Shown here: in pieces, positions 25,397 through 33,847 of the stretch | How the letters are laid out: each line of letters begins with the position of its first letter | Numbering within the stretch: the stretch's first letter is position 1 | From: Pseudomonadota bacterium | GTDB taxonomy: Bacteria; Pseudomonadota; Alphaproteobacteria; Caulobacterales; Caulobacteraceae | DNA: 38,783 nucleotides | NCBI GenBank assembly: GCA_021816155.1 | Contig: JAKAZA010000019.1 | Span: 1-38,783 of the forward strand | Reading direction: 5' to 3' | Program-made: the position numbers and the translations under genes | The notes under the pieces: model-generated | Seen by the model: the letters and a program-made list of their open reading frames with translations, nothing else | Told to the model about the DNA's origin: nothing | Databases searched by the model: none

Positions 25397-25654
25397 ATGA
25401 CGCCTGAACATCTGTCGAGCGAAGCTTTCGCCGCATTGGGCGCGCCCGAGCTTGTCTACGTGCGCCCCGTCACCGGCGCCGAAATCATCGCCAGCACGCC
25501 CGTCGAGTCCATCCGCGGCTTCCATATCGAGCCGGAGCAGGTGCTTTACGCGCTCCACGGCGCCGACGGCGAGCGACTGGCCGTCATGACCGACAAGGCA
25601 TCCGCCATCGCCGCCGCGCAGGAGCATGAGCTGGCGGTCGTCTCGGTGCACTGA
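25397..25654 (+). CDS. DUF1150 family protein
   Basis: 85 residues from the ATG at 25397, chosen because GGAGG (25384-25388) lies 8 bases before it; a GTG at 25388 overlaps that site and is unlikely. The sequence L-V-Y-V-R-P-V, then G-F-H-I-E-P-E-Q-V-L-Y-A-L-H-G-A-D-G-E-R-L-A-V-M-T-D (residues about 19-70) is the conserved core of DUF1150, a small alphaproteobacterial family of unknown function that often lies next to an Hsp20 gene, as here (56 bases after it). The ribosome binding site is almost perfectly complementary to 16S rRNA, predicting high translation. Confidence 0.88.
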   Translation: MTPEHLSSEAFAALGAPELVYVRPVTGAEIIASTPVESIRGFHIEPEQVLYALHGADGERLAVMTDKASAIAAAQEHELAVVSVH

Positions 25655-25726
25655 GGCTCGCCTCACCGTCAGGTTGCGGTCGCCGCAATTCGAACGATAA
25701 TCCCGCACGGGCGACCGGGGGAAGGC

Positions 25727-27116
25727 ATGCGGGCGGCGATTGCGGTATTGATCCTAGGTTTCGCGGCTGTGGGGGCCGCACATGCCGCGGATCTGACGGA
25801 TTCGGTCTGGGCTCAGGCGCCCGGCCGGAGCGAATGGGCCAAGGCATACCCGGCCGCGGCCGCCGCGGCGGGAACCCCCGGGAACGTGAAGCTGCGCTGC
25901 ACGGCGACGGCGAGGGGATCGTTGGACGGCTGCCGGGTGATCTCCGAGAGCCCCGCCGCGCATGGTTTCGGCGCCGCGGCGCTGTCGCTGGCGTCCGAGA
26001 TGCAGTTGAAGGCGACCGACGCCCACGGCTTACCCGTCGCCGGCCGCAGCCTGGTAGTTCCGGTGAAGTTCGAGCCGAGCGTCTTGAAGCCGGCTCACAT
26101 CATGACCAACCCGGACTGGCTACGCCAGCCCACGCAGCAAGAGGCGGTCGACTTCATTCCCGCCGCTGCACGCGGCGAGGGCGGGAAGACAGTGATCGAG
26201 TGCGTCGTTAGCAATCGAGGGCTTCTCGACGACTGTTCCGTCGTGAAGGAAACCCCTCCGGGTCACGGCTTCGGCGGCGCCGCGCTCGCGATGTCCCAGC
26301 TCTTCGAGATGCGGCCCATGACGGTCGACGGCCTGCCGGTGGGTGGCGGCAAGGTGGATCATCCCTGTCAACTTCGAGCGCGCGCCCGCTTCGCCCGACG
26401 AAGCCGGCGGCCGTTTGATACATGTGATGTCGGCGGCGCCGTGGAGCGCGACCCCTACCGCCGCGGACATGTCCGCCGCGTTCCCTCGTAGCGCGATCGG
26501 CAAGGTGCCTTCCGCGCGCGTCGTGCTGCGGTGCGGCCTTCACAGCGATGGCAGACTCGTGGACTGCCAGACGGTCAGCGAAGCGCCCGCCGACCACGGG
26601 TTCGCCGTTGCGGCGCGGTCACTGGCGCGGGATTTCCGGGCGATCGTCGGCCCGCACGACCAAATCAGAGATCTCGACGTCGACGTGCCGTTCGACTTCC
26701 GTGATCCCAGCGCGCAGGCTCCGCCGCTCGAGATCTACAGCGCCCTCTGGCTCCGGCGTATCGATCCAGCCGCTGCGTTGAAGCTGTTTCCGCCGCAAGC
26801 GGCCAAAGCCGGCTTTCAGGACGGCAGGGCGAAGATTCGATGCGGCATCGCGCACGACGGCTCGCTCACCGGGTGCGCGGTTCAGTCGGAAGACCCGGCT
26901 GGGCTCGGCTTCGGCGCCGCCGCGCTCAGCATCGCCGCCGTGATGAAGATGAATCCCTGGACCCCGCAAGGGGATCCGGTTGACGGTGCGTATATCGTGC
27001 TGCCGATCAGGCTGGTGCTGGCGTCCCCGCAGTCCGCGGCTCAGCCTGCCGCCCCGGCTCAGACGGCCGCGCCGCCGCCTCCCCCAGCTAAGCCGCGCTC
27101 GGCCGCGCTTCCTTGA
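25727..27116 (+). pseudogene. secreted protein with four tandem TonB-C-like modules, broken by a +1 frameshift
   Basis: Two overlapping frames make one gene. The first (from ATG 25727, with GGGGGAAGG upstream) stops at 26491; the second is open through 26343-27116. They join at GTGG near 26354-26357: removing one G restores G-L-P-V-G-G-G-K-V-I-I-P-V-N-F-E, which aligns with G-L-P-V-A-G-R-S-L-V-V-P-V-K-F-E of module 1. The joined product is 462 residues: signal peptide (1-20, ending A-H-A), modules at about 50-116, 150-217, 257-325 and 363-430, then a Pro/Ala-rich tail. Each module resembles the TonB C-terminal domain (G-S-L/G-R-L, P-x-x-H/L-G-F-G-A-A-A-L) and each has two Cys exactly 11 apart (58/69, 159/170, 269/280, 372/383), probably disulfides. 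No membrane anchor or ExbB/D partner is seen. The extra base may be a sequencing error. Its end overlaps ptsN by 29 bases, tail to tail. Confidence 0.75.
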
Positions 27117-27552
27117 CGAGCAGCGCCAGGATCGCATCGGCGCCGCTGGCCTTGCGAAGCTGCTCGCGAAGATCGGCCTGACGCAGCACGCGCGAGACCC
27201 GGGCGAGGGCCCGCAGGTGCTCGCCGTGCGCGCCCTCGGGCGCGAAGAGGGCGAAGATCAGGTCCACCGGGCGATCGTCCACCGCATCGAACGGCACCGG
27301 CTCGGCCAGCCGCACGAATACGCCGCGCAGCTGGGTGAGGCCGGCCAGCCGCGCATGCGGCACGGCCACGCCGTAGCCGACGCCGGTCGAGCCGGCCGCC
27401 TCACGATCGAGGAGCGCGTCCAGCAAATCGCCTGGCTTGAGACCGAAGTTGCGGGCGGCGATCTCGGCGATCACCGCGAGGGCTTGACGCTTGCCCTGAG
27501 CCGTCACGCGCGGCGCGATCGCAGCGCGCTCGACCAGATCACCGATGTTCAT
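27088..27552 (-). CDS. ptsN: nitrogen PTS enzyme IIA
   Basis: 154 residues of the mannitol/fructose EIIA family. Phospho-acceptor His66 in G-V-A-V-P-H-A-R, with G-S-T-G-V-G-Y-G ahead of it and the D-L-I-F-A-L-F-A-P strand later; length is that of PtsN. It receives phosphate from the nitrogen PTS (PtsP-PtsO) and modulates potassium transport, stress responses and sigma-54-linked processes rather than sugar uptake. It follows hpf by 104 bases on the same strand, in the classic rpoN-hpf-ptsN order. Its 3' end overlaps the tandem TonB gene. ATG at 27552. Confidence 0.95.
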   Translation of the reverse strand: MNIGDLVERAAIAPRVTAQGKRQALAVIAEIAARNFGLKPGDLLDALLDREAAGSTGVGYGVAVPHARLAGLTQLRGVFVRLAEPVPFDAVDDRPVDLIFALFAPEGAHGEHLRALARVSRVLRQADLREQLRKASGADAILALLVKEARPSAA

Positions 27553-27656
27553 CTAACAGCCTGAGGCCTTCCACTCGAACGTCCGCCCTGATACGCCGCC
27601 GCGACAGCCGCTGGCTCCAGCGCCGCGCGGCCCACCGCGGTTCGTCCACACACCTT

Positions 27657-28292
27657 CTAGTGACCGCGAGCCCCAAGTCTGTCGGCGCCCGCACCGTTGG
27701 TCTTCGTCCGCTCCGGATCGATCCAGCCGATGTTGCCGTCGGCGCGCCGGTAGACAACCGACAGCCCGCCGTGGGCGGCGTTCCTAAACACGATTGCCGG
27801 CCTTTCGGTCAAGTCGAGCTGCATCACCGCCATCGCGACGGTCATCGTCTCGAGCTCGGCTTGTGATTCGGCGATCACCATGGCGGCGGGCGGGTCCGCT
27901 GACGGCGACTCGTCCCAATCGTCGAGCACGTCCGCATCCTCCGGCGCGCGAAGCACGTAGGACGACGCCAGTTCGGCCGCCTTGGCCACGGCGGCGCTCG
28001 AGTGGCTCTTCAGCCGGTGCTTGTAGCGGCGAATGCGCGCCTCGATCTTGGCGAGCGCCTGGCCGAAAGCCCCGTGGGCGTCGCCGCCCAGCCCGTGGCT
28101 CTGCAGCTGCTGGCCCGACGCAAGCGTGACGACGCAGTCGATGCGGAAGCCGTGGCCGTCGCGTGACAAGGTGACCTCGGCGTCGCCGCCGCGCCCGAAG
28201 TACTTGCCGATGCTGGAGAGAAGGTCGTCGGATATGCGCGTACGCAACGCTTCGCCGACATCCACGTGTTTGCCGGAGACCTGGACTTGCAT
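27657..28292 (-). CDS. hpf: long-form ribosome hibernation promoting factor
   Basis: 211 residues from the ATG at 28292 (M-Q-V-Q-V-S-G-K-H-V-D-V), the normal family start; a longer frame from a TTG at 28328 adds 12 unlikely residues and that TTGACA may instead be a promoter element. The N-terminal S30AE domain (about 1-105, ending I-R-R-Y-K-H-R-L-K) binds in the mRNA/tRNA channel of 30S. A linker (about 110-150) leads to the C-terminal dimerisation domain (about 155-205: K/V-x-M-A-V-M-Q-L-D-L, F-R-N-A-A-H-G-G-L-S-V-V-Y-R-R-A-D-G-N-I-G-W-I), so it is the long type that forms 100S ribosomes alone. Between rpoN and ptsN. Confidence 0.95.
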   Translation of the reverse strand: MQVQVSGKHVDVGEALRTRISDDLLSSIGKYFGRGGDAEVTLSRDGHGFRIDCVVTLASGQQLQSHGLGGDAHGAFGQALAKIEARIRRYKHRLKSHSSAAVAKAAELASSYVLRAPEDADVLDDWDESPSADPPAAMVIAESQAELETMTVAMAVMQLDLTERPAIVFRNAAHGGLSVVYRRADGNIGWIDPERTKTNGAGADRLGARGH

Positions 28293-28346
28293 GCGAAGAT
28301 GAACGCGCTGGCCGGGCGAAAGTGTCAAGCCGCCGTTCGCGGCCCC

Positions 28347-29876
28347 TCAGGACACCTCGCGTAACAATCGCTTGCGCTCCACCGACGAGGGGATGCGCAT
28401 CGCCTCGCGGTACTTGGCGACGGTGCGGCGGGCGATGTCCACGCCGGCTCCCTTGAGGAGGTCGACGATCGAGTCGTCGGAGTGCACGTCGCCCTCGCCG
28501 CGCTCGGCGTCGATCAGCTGGCGGATCTTGTGGCGCACGGCCTCGGCCGAGTGCGCCTCGCCGCCAGCGCTGGAGGCGATCGCGGAGGTGAAGAAGAACT
28601 TCATCTCGAAGACGCCGCGCGGCGTGGCAAGGTACTTGTTCGACGTCACCCGGCTGACGGTCGACTCGTGCATGCCGATCGCGTCGGCCACGGTCTTCAG
28701 GTTGAGGGGCCGCAGGTGTTCGACGCCGAAGGCCAGGAACCCGTCCTGCTGGCGCACGATCTCGCTGGCCACCTTCAGGATCGTCTTGGCGCGCTGGTCG
28801 AGGCTCTTCACCAGCCAGTTGGCGCTCGCCAGGCAATCGGAGACGAACGTCTTCTCGGAGTCGCTGCGCGCGCCGGCCGAGACCCGGGCGTGGTAGCGGT
28901 GGTCCACGAGGAGCTTGGGCAGCGTGTCGGTGTTGAGTTCCACGTGCCAGAGACCGCCGGCCCCTTCGCGCACGAAGACGTCAGGCACGACGGCCTGCGC
29001 CGGCTCGCCGCCGAATGCGGCGCCGGGCCTGGGGGTCAGTGCGCGCAGCTCCGCGACCATGTCCTTCAGGTCGTCGTCGTCGACGCCGCAGATGCGCTTC
29101 AGCGCGGCCATGTCGCGGCGCGCGAGCAGCTCGAGGTTGCCGACGAGCGCGGCCATGGCCGGGTCGAAACGGTCCTTCTCCCGGAGCTGGAGCGTCAGGC
29201 ACTCGGCCAGGTCGCGGGCGAAGACGCCGGTCGGCTCGAACCCTTGCAGGTGCGTCAGCACCCCCTCGAGCCGCGCCGGGTCGCAGCCGAGACGCGCGGC
29301 GATGTCGGCGATGTCGGCGCGCAGGTAGCCGCCCTCGTCCACGGCGTCGATCAGCACGACCGCCATCGCGCGCTCGGCGTCGGCGAGGCCCGCCACGGAC
29401 AGTTGCGCGTGCAGGTGTTCGGACAGCGTCAGCTCACGGACGCCGCCGCCTTCGCGCTCGCCGTCACCGTCCTCGAAGCCGCCGCCTCGGCTCGCTTTCG
29501 ACCAGTCGACCGAGCCGCCTGCGTCGGCCCCCGCGGCGGGACCGGCGTCGCCGGTGGCGAGGTCGCCGGGCGCGGCGCCGTCGTAGAGATCGTCATGGCG
29601 GGCGTCGAGCTCCGCGGCCGCGGACACATCGCTCACCCGGTCGGAAGCGAAGTCGTCGCCTGAATCGTCGGGCTCCGCCCTGGCGGGATCGGGGTCGCTC
29701 CCGCCCTCCGCCTCGCGGTCCTCGCGGGCGAGCAGGGGATTGCGCTCGAGCTCGGCGTCCACATACGCCTCGAGCTCGAGGTTCGACAGCTGCAGCAGCT
29801 TGATGGCCTGCTGCAGCTGCGGCGTGATGACCAGCCCCTGGCCCTGCCGTAACTCAAGTCGCGGACTGAGCGCCAA
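28347..29876 (-). CDS. rpoN: RNA polymerase sigma-54 factor
   Basis: 509 residues from a TTG at 29876, chosen because GGAGG lies 5 bases ahead and the product begins A-L-S-P-R-L-E-L-R-Q-G-Q, the start of region I; there is no ATG or GTG nearby. Region I (Gln/Leu-rich, T-P-Q-L-Q-Q-A-I-K-L-L-Q) is followed by an acidic low-complexity region II of about 90 residues, the core-binding domain, a helix-turn-helix (E-S-T-V-S-R-V-T), and the RpoN box A-R-R-T-V-A-K-Y-R-E at residues 482-491. It directs transcription that needs AAA+ activators, in Caulobacter-type cells of flagellar and stalk genes. Upstream of hpf; likely a separate promoter from the acyl-CoA operon, 104 bases away. Confidence 0.96.
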   Translation of the reverse strand: MALSPRLELRQGQGLVITPQLQQAIKLLQLSNLELEAYVDAELERNPLLAREDREAEGGSDPDPARAEPDDSGDDFASDRVSDVSAAAELDARHDDLYDGAAPGDLATGDAGPAAGADAGGSVDWSKASRGGGFEDGDGEREGGGVRELTLSEHLHAQLSVAGLADAERAMAVVLIDAVDEGGYLRADIADIAARLGCDPARLEGVLTHLQGFEPTGVFARDLAECLTLQLREKDRFDPAMAALVGNLELLARRDMAALKRICGVDDDDLKDMVAELRALTPRPGAAFGGEPAQAVVPDVFVREGAGGLWHVELNTDTLPKLLVDHRYHARVSAGARSDSEKTFVSDCLASANWLVKSLDQRAKTILKVASEIVRQQDGFLAFGVEHLRPLNLKTVADAIGMHESTVSRVTSNKYLATPRGVFEMKFFFTSAIASSAGGEAHSAEAVRHKIRQLIDAERGEGDVHSDDSIVDLLKGAGVDIARRTVAKYREAMRIPSSVERKRLLREVS

Positions 29877-29980
29877 CGCGCCCTCCAGAAACCCCTGACA
29901 ACGGTTCGCGAGGTTAGAGGGCCAGGGGTTCCGATTGGTTAATGGCGAAGGTTGGGAATGTCGCGGCGCCCGCCGCCGCC

Positions 29981-31195
29981 TCAGTTCGAGCCGCGGACCG
30001 TCGGCTTGCCGAGGAGGGCGTCGGCGATGATCCGCTGCTGAATCTCGCTGGTGCCTTCGAAGATTTTCGTCAGGCGGGCGTCGCGCCAGTAGCGCTCGAT
30101 CGGGTGCAGCGTGGTGTAGCCGGCGCCGCCCAGGATCTGCAGCGCCTCGCTCGTCACGCGCTCGGCCATCTCCGAGGCGAAGTACTTGACCATCGAGGTC
30201 TCGACCCGCCCGGCGCGGCCGGCGTCGATCTCCGAGCAGACATAGTACATCAGCTGGCGCGCGGCCTCGACCTCGGTCGCCATGGTGGCGATCTTGAACC
30301 GGATCGCCTGGAAATCGCTGATCGGCTGGCCGAACTGGATGCGCTCCTTCGCGTAGGCCATGGCGTCCTCGAGGGCGCCGCGGGCGAGGCCGATCGAGCG
30401 GGCCGCTGTGTGGGCGCGGGCGAGGCCGAGTCCGAACGCGACCGCGCGATGGGCGCTGCCCCCCGCCTCGTCGTGGCCGGCCGCGTCGCGCCGCACCGGG
30501 GCGCGCACCTGATCGAAATGCAGCTCCCAGGTCTTCCAGCCGAAATACCCGATCTTGGGGATCGGGCTGCCGGAGCAGCCCCTCGGCAGCTCGCCCTTGG
30601 GCTTCTCCACCGAGACCGAGATGGTGCCGCCGCGCCCGGCCGGCGCGGCCGGATCGTCGATGCGGCAGAGCACGCTGATGTAGTCGGCGCCGTCGGCGAA
30701 GGTGCACCAGTACTTGGAGCCGGTGATCACCCACTCGTCGCCGTCGCGCCGGGCGCGGCACTGCACGCCGGAGAGGTCCGAGCCGGTTCCCGGTTCCGAG
30801 AGCGCCGCAGCCCCCAGATAGCGGCCCCTGGCCATCAGCTCGATCTTGCGCCGCCGCTCGTCGCCCTCGCCGGGGATCGAGCGGTAGAACGAGTTGCCGC
30901 GCGCGATGATCGAGGCGACGCTCATCCAGCCGCGGGCCAGCTCCTCGGCCACCAGGCAGTACTCGAACGCGCCGAGCCCCAGGCCGCCGTACTCCTCGGG
31001 GATGAGGATGCCGAAGAAGCCCAGCTCGCCCATCTTGTCGATCAGTTCGCGGGGCATGTCGCCCTTGACCGGATCGAGCCGGTTGGCGGCCGGCAGCACC
31101 TCGTCACGCACGAACTGCCGCGCCACGTCGCGCATCATCATCCGCTCGGGCGTCAGGTAGCCCTCGGCGGCCGCGGAACCAGCATCGTCGGCCAT
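29981..31195 (-). CDS. acyl-CoA dehydrogenase
   Basis: 404 residues. N-terminal helical domain (about 15-125), beta domain (about 130-230: A-L-S-E-P-G-T-G-S-D, W-V-I-T-G-S-K-Y-W-C, P-K-I-G-Y-F-G-W-K-T-W), and C-terminal helical domain with catalytic Glu in I-F-E-G-T-S-E-I-Q. FAD enzyme that makes the alpha-beta double bond in an acyl-CoA. A short divergent segment after V-R-A-P (about residues 237-260) is unusual but remains in frame. Last gene of the maoC-maoC-caiB-citE operon; the ATG overlaps a GGAGGATCC-type ribosome binding site region, 13 bases after the lyase stop. In Pseudomonas the itaconate locus also has such a dehydrogenase. Confidence 0.93.
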   Translation of the reverse strand: MADDAGSAAAEGYLTPERMMMRDVARQFVRDEVLPAANRLDPVKGDMPRELIDKMGELGFFGILIPEEYGGLGLGAFEYCLVAEELARGWMSVASIIARGNSFYRSIPGEGDERRRKIELMARGRYLGAAALSEPGTGSDLSGVQCRARRDGDEWVITGSKYWCTFADGADYISVLCRIDDPAAPAGRGGTISVSVEKPKGELPRGCSGSPIPKIGYFGWKTWELHFDQVRAPVRRDAAGHDEAGGSAHRAVAFGLGLARAHTAARSIGLARGALEDAMAYAKERIQFGQPISDFQAIRFKIATMATEVEAARQLMYYVCSEIDAGRAGRVETSMVKYFASEMAERVTSEALQILGGAGYTTLHPIERYWRDARLTKIFEGTSEIQQRIIADALLGKPTVRGSN

Positions 31196-31208
31196 GGCCG
31201 GATCCTCC

Positions 31209-32117
31209 TCACATGCCGATCAGCTCGGCCTTCCTCACGGTGTTCATGACGATGCGGATCGAGGCGGCGTCGACCATCGTGCCGTTGTGGTTGACGCTGC
31301 CCAGGCCCTCGGCCAGCGCCTTGTCATAGGCCGCCGCGAGCTCGCGGGCGCGATCGACCTCGTCCTGGCTCGGCGAGAAGATCTCCAGCGCCGGGGCGAT
31401 CTGCGCCGGGTGGATCGCCCACTTGCCCACGAAGCCCAGCATGAAGGCCATGCGCGCCTCCCGCCGGTAGGCGTCCTCGTTTCGGAAGTTGGCGAAGGGA
31501 CCATCGACCGGGTCGAGGCCCGCCGCGCGCGCCGCCATCGCGATTCGGAAGCGGGCGAAGTGGAAGACGTCGCCGGGATAGCCTTCGCCGCCCCAGCCGC
31601 GCAGGTTCATCTGCTGGCTCGCCGAGTAGTCGCCCATCCCGAAGATCAGCGACTCGAGCCGGGGCGAGGCGGCGGCGATCTCCTCGACGTTCTGCAGGCC
31701 GGCCGCCTCCTCGATCAGCACCTCGATCCCGATGGGCCGCCCGAGCTTCAGCTTCGCCTCCAGCTGCGAGAGCAGCAGGTCGACGAACTGCACGTCGGCG
31801 GCGCGCGTCGCCTTGGTCAGCATGATCGTGTCGAGGTTCCTGCCCGCGCCGGTCACGACCTCGATCACATCCTCGAAGCACCAGGGCGTGGTCACGTCGT
31901 TGATCCGCACGCAGCGGGTCTTGCGACCCCAGTCGAGCCCATTCAGCGCCTCGACGATGGTCTTTCGGGCGCCCTCCTTGGCGGACGGCGCCACGGCGTC
32001 CTCCAGGTCGAGGAACACGTGGTCGGCCTCCGAGAGCACCGCCTTGGCGATCATCTTCTCGCTGACGCCGGGCACCGAGAGCTGGGAACGGCGCAGCCGC
32101 ATCGGGCGCTGGGTCAT
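31209..32117 (-). CDS. CoA ester lyase, HpcH/HpaI (CitE-like) family
   Basis: 302 residues, TIM-barrel lyase that splits malyl-, methylmalyl- or citramalyl-CoA. Seen motifs: H-V-F-L-D-L-E-D-A-V with the acidic pair, R-I-N-D for CoA or substrate binding, I-G-I-E-V-L-I-E-E-A and F-G-M-G-D-Y-S-A-S, the Glu and Asp that hold Mg2+, and G-K-W-A-I-H-P-A-Q-I. The length and the G-M-G-D-Y-S-A-S segment are those of malyl/beta-methylmalyl-CoA lyase (Mcl) and related citramalyl-CoA lyases. Products would be acetyl-, propionyl- or pyruvate-type fragments with glyoxylate, depending on substrate. Between caiB (12 bases) and the acyl-CoA dehydrogenase gene. Confidence 0.9.
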   Translation of the reverse strand: MTQRPMRLRRSQLSVPGVSEKMIAKAVLSEADHVFLDLEDAVAPSAKEGARKTIVEALNGLDWGRKTRCVRINDVTTPWCFEDVIEVVTGAGRNLDTIMLTKATRAADVQFVDLLLSQLEAKLKLGRPIGIEVLIEEAAGLQNVEEIAAASPRLESLIFGMGDYSASQQMNLRGWGGEGYPGDVFHFARFRIAMAARAAGLDPVDGPFANFRNEDAYRREARMAFMLGFVGKWAIHPAQIAPALEIFSPSQDEVDRARELAAAYDKALAEGLGSVNHNGTMVDAASIRIVMNTVRKAELIGM

Positions 32118-32129
32118 TGCGGGGTCTCC

Positions 32130-33371
32130 TCAGGCAATCGCGCCGGCGGCCCGCCAGCGCGCGATGTCGTCGTCGGTGGCGCCGTGCTGGCGCAGCACGT
32201 CGAGCGTGTGCTCGCCGAGTTCGGGCCCGCGGCCGCGGACAGCCGACGGCGTCCCGGCGAGCTTGATCGGCTGGCCTGCGACACGCACGGGCGTCGCAAA
32301 TCCCGGCAGCTCGATCGCGGGCAACATGCCACGCGCTGCGAAATGCGGATCGGCCGCGATCTCGGCGATGTTGAGCACCGGACCGAACGGCACGACGCCG
32401 CCGAGACGACCCTGCAGCTCGGCCTTGGTGTGGCGGGCTGTCAGCTCCGAGAGCTTGGCGATCACGGCCTCGCGGTTCACCGCGCGCGCCTTCGGCGTCG
32501 CGAAGGCGGGGTCTTCCAGCAGTTCGGCCGCGTCCAGCGCCGCGACGAGCGGACGGAAGAAGTTGTCGCCGGGGCAGGCCAGCGCGACCCAGCCGTCCGC
32601 CGCCGGATAGACGCCGAAGGGCAGGAGGAACGGGTGGTGGTTGCCCTCTGGTCCGGGAGTCAGATGGCCGAAGAAGTGCTGGTGAACGATGCGCTCGGAG
32701 ACCGAGAGCACTGCATCGGTCATGGCGACGTCGAGAAACTGGCCGCGGCCGGTCTCGCGGGCGTGCAGCACGGCGCTGACCACGCCGAGCGCGGCGTAGA
32801 GCGCTGGGATCGTGTCGCCGACGCCGGGCCCGATCTTGATCGGCGCGCCGCCCGCGAGCCCGGTGATTCCCATCATTCCGCCCATGGCCTGGGCGACCAC
32901 GTCGTAGGCCGGCCAGTCGGCATAAGGGCTCGCCGCCGTGCGCGGGTCGCCGAAGCCGCGGATCGCGGCGTAGACCAGGCGTGGGTTCAGCGCCGCCAGG
33001 GTCTCGTATGAGAGCCCGAGGCGGTCCATCACCCCGACGCGGAAGTTCTCCACCACTACGTCGAAGTCGGCCGCGAGCCGCCTAACGAGCGCCACGCCCT
33101 CCGTCGTCTTCAGGTCGACCGCGATGCTCTTCTTGCCGCGGTTGATCGACTGGAAATAGCCCGAGAAACGATGCTCGGAATCGGCTTCGTGGAACGGTCC
33201 GGACTGGCGGGTGAGGTCGCCCCCGTCGAGCCCTTCCACTTTCACCACCTCGGCGCCGAGGTCGGCCAGCTGCTGGGTGCAGAATGGGCCGGCCAGCGCC
33301 TGGGTGAAGTCCAGCACCTTGAGGCCGGCCAGGGGACCCGTTCCGCCGCCGTTCGCTGGGCGACCGCTCAC
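32130..33371 (-). CDS. CaiB/BaiF family CoA-transferase
   Basis: 413 residues of the family III CoA-transferases. A-G-P-F-C-T-Q-Q-L-A-D-L-G-A-E-V-V-K-V-E (about 27-46) is the CoA-binding start; the aspartate of A-Y-D-V-V-A-Q-A (near residue 165) is the expected acyl-linked catalytic residue. N-R-G-K-K-S-I and G-R-G-Q-F-L-D-V-A-M are family signatures. Likely transfers CoA to, or within, a C5 dicarboxylate (mesaconyl-CoA C1-C4 transferase or itaconate CoA-transferase), judged by the neighbouring hydratases and lyase. It starts at GTG, overlapping the hydratase stop by the GTGA arrangement. Confidence 0.9.
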   Translation of the reverse strand: MSGRPANGGGTGPLAGLKVLDFTQALAGPFCTQQLADLGAEVVKVEGLDGGDLTRQSGPFHEADSEHRFSGYFQSINRGKKSIAVDLKTTEGVALVRRLAADFDVVVENFRVGVMDRLGLSYETLAALNPRLVYAAIRGFGDPRTAASPYADWPAYDVVAQAMGGMMGITGLAGGAPIKIGPGVGDTIPALYAALGVVSAVLHARETGRGQFLDVAMTDAVLSVSERIVHQHFFGHLTPGPEGNHHPFLLPFGVYPAADGWVALACPGDNFFRPLVAALDAAELLEDPAFATPKARAVNREAVIAKLSELTARHTKAELQGRLGGVVPFGPVLNIAEIAADPHFAARGMLPAIELPGFATPVRVAGQPIKLAGTPSAVRGRGPELGEHTLDVLRQHGATDDDIARWRAAGAIA

Positions 33372-33847
33372 CGCTCGCCCCAGTAGCTGCGGCGCTTGAT
33401 CAGCATCCGCCGGTCGCCCTGGAAGACCAGTTTGTCGTCCTGGTTCACCCCGTAGTGGCGGAAGGTCACGATTCCGGCGTCCTCGCGATCAGCGTCCTCG
33501 ATGCGGAGCACTTCCGAATAGGCGTAGATCGTGTCCCCGTGCACGACGGGGTGGGTCAGGCGGATGTTGTCCATGCCGAGCTCGGCCAGGGCGTTCTCGC
33601 CGCAGTCCTGCATCGTGAGGCCCATGGCGACCGAGAAGTTCACCCCGCCGTACGATAGCCGCCCGCCGTAGGGACTGTTCCTCATCGCGTGCTCGTTGAA
33701 GTGCGACTGGGCCGTGTTCATGACGAGGTTGGTGATCAGGACGTTCTCCAGCCCCTCGATGGTCTTGCCGCGCGCGTGGCGGATGACCAGGCCGACCTCG
33801 AAGTCTTCGAAATAGTTGTGCTTCCCAGTGAGCGCGGAGATCTTCAC
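33368..33847 (-). CDS. MaoC-like dehydratase, C-terminal half of a mesaconyl/itaconyl-CoA hydratase
   Basis: 159 residues from the GTG at 33847, with AAGGAGG 7 bases upstream. A single hotdog domain; N-T-A-Q-S-H-F-N-E-H-A matches the active hydratase-2 motif region with its histidine, as in the second half of fused mesaconyl-CoA hydratase (Mch). G-G-R-L-S-Y-G-G-V and H-G-D-T-I-Y-A-Y-S-E-V also match that half. The partner gene just upstream matches the first half but lacks the histidine. The stop overlaps the caiB start and the start overlaps the other maoC stop, so all three are translationally coupled. It probably forms a heterodimer with that partner. Confidence 0.82.
   Translation of the reverse strand: MKISALTGKHNYFEDFEVGLVIRHARGKTIEGLENVLITNLVMNTAQSHFNEHAMRNSPYGGRLSYGGVNFSVAMGLTMQDCGENALAELGMDNIRLTHPVVHGDTIYAYSEVLRIEDADREDAGIVTFRHYGVNQDDKLVFQGDRRMLIKRRSYWGER

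Noticed and set aside
25652-25665. TGAGGCTCGCCTCA palindrome after the DUF1150 gene.
   Set aside because: Too short a stem and no T-run to call a terminator.
28293-28328. TTGACA at the start of the longer hpf frame as a promoter -35.
   Set aside because: No good -10 at proper spacing; TTCATC at 19 bases is weak. Left as a note only.
30420-30500. Divergent segment of the acyl-CoA dehydrogenase that looked like a local frameshift.
   Set aside because: Neither other frame gives a better match to the family, and the sequence returns to the motif A-A-R-S-I-G-L-A-R-G-A-L in the same frame, so it is ordinary divergence.
29877-30761. Upstream in-frame extension of rpoN to a product of 804 residues.
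   Set aside because: The extra sequence is low-complexity Arg/Pro-rich and overlaps the acyl-CoA dehydrogenase gene in another frame.
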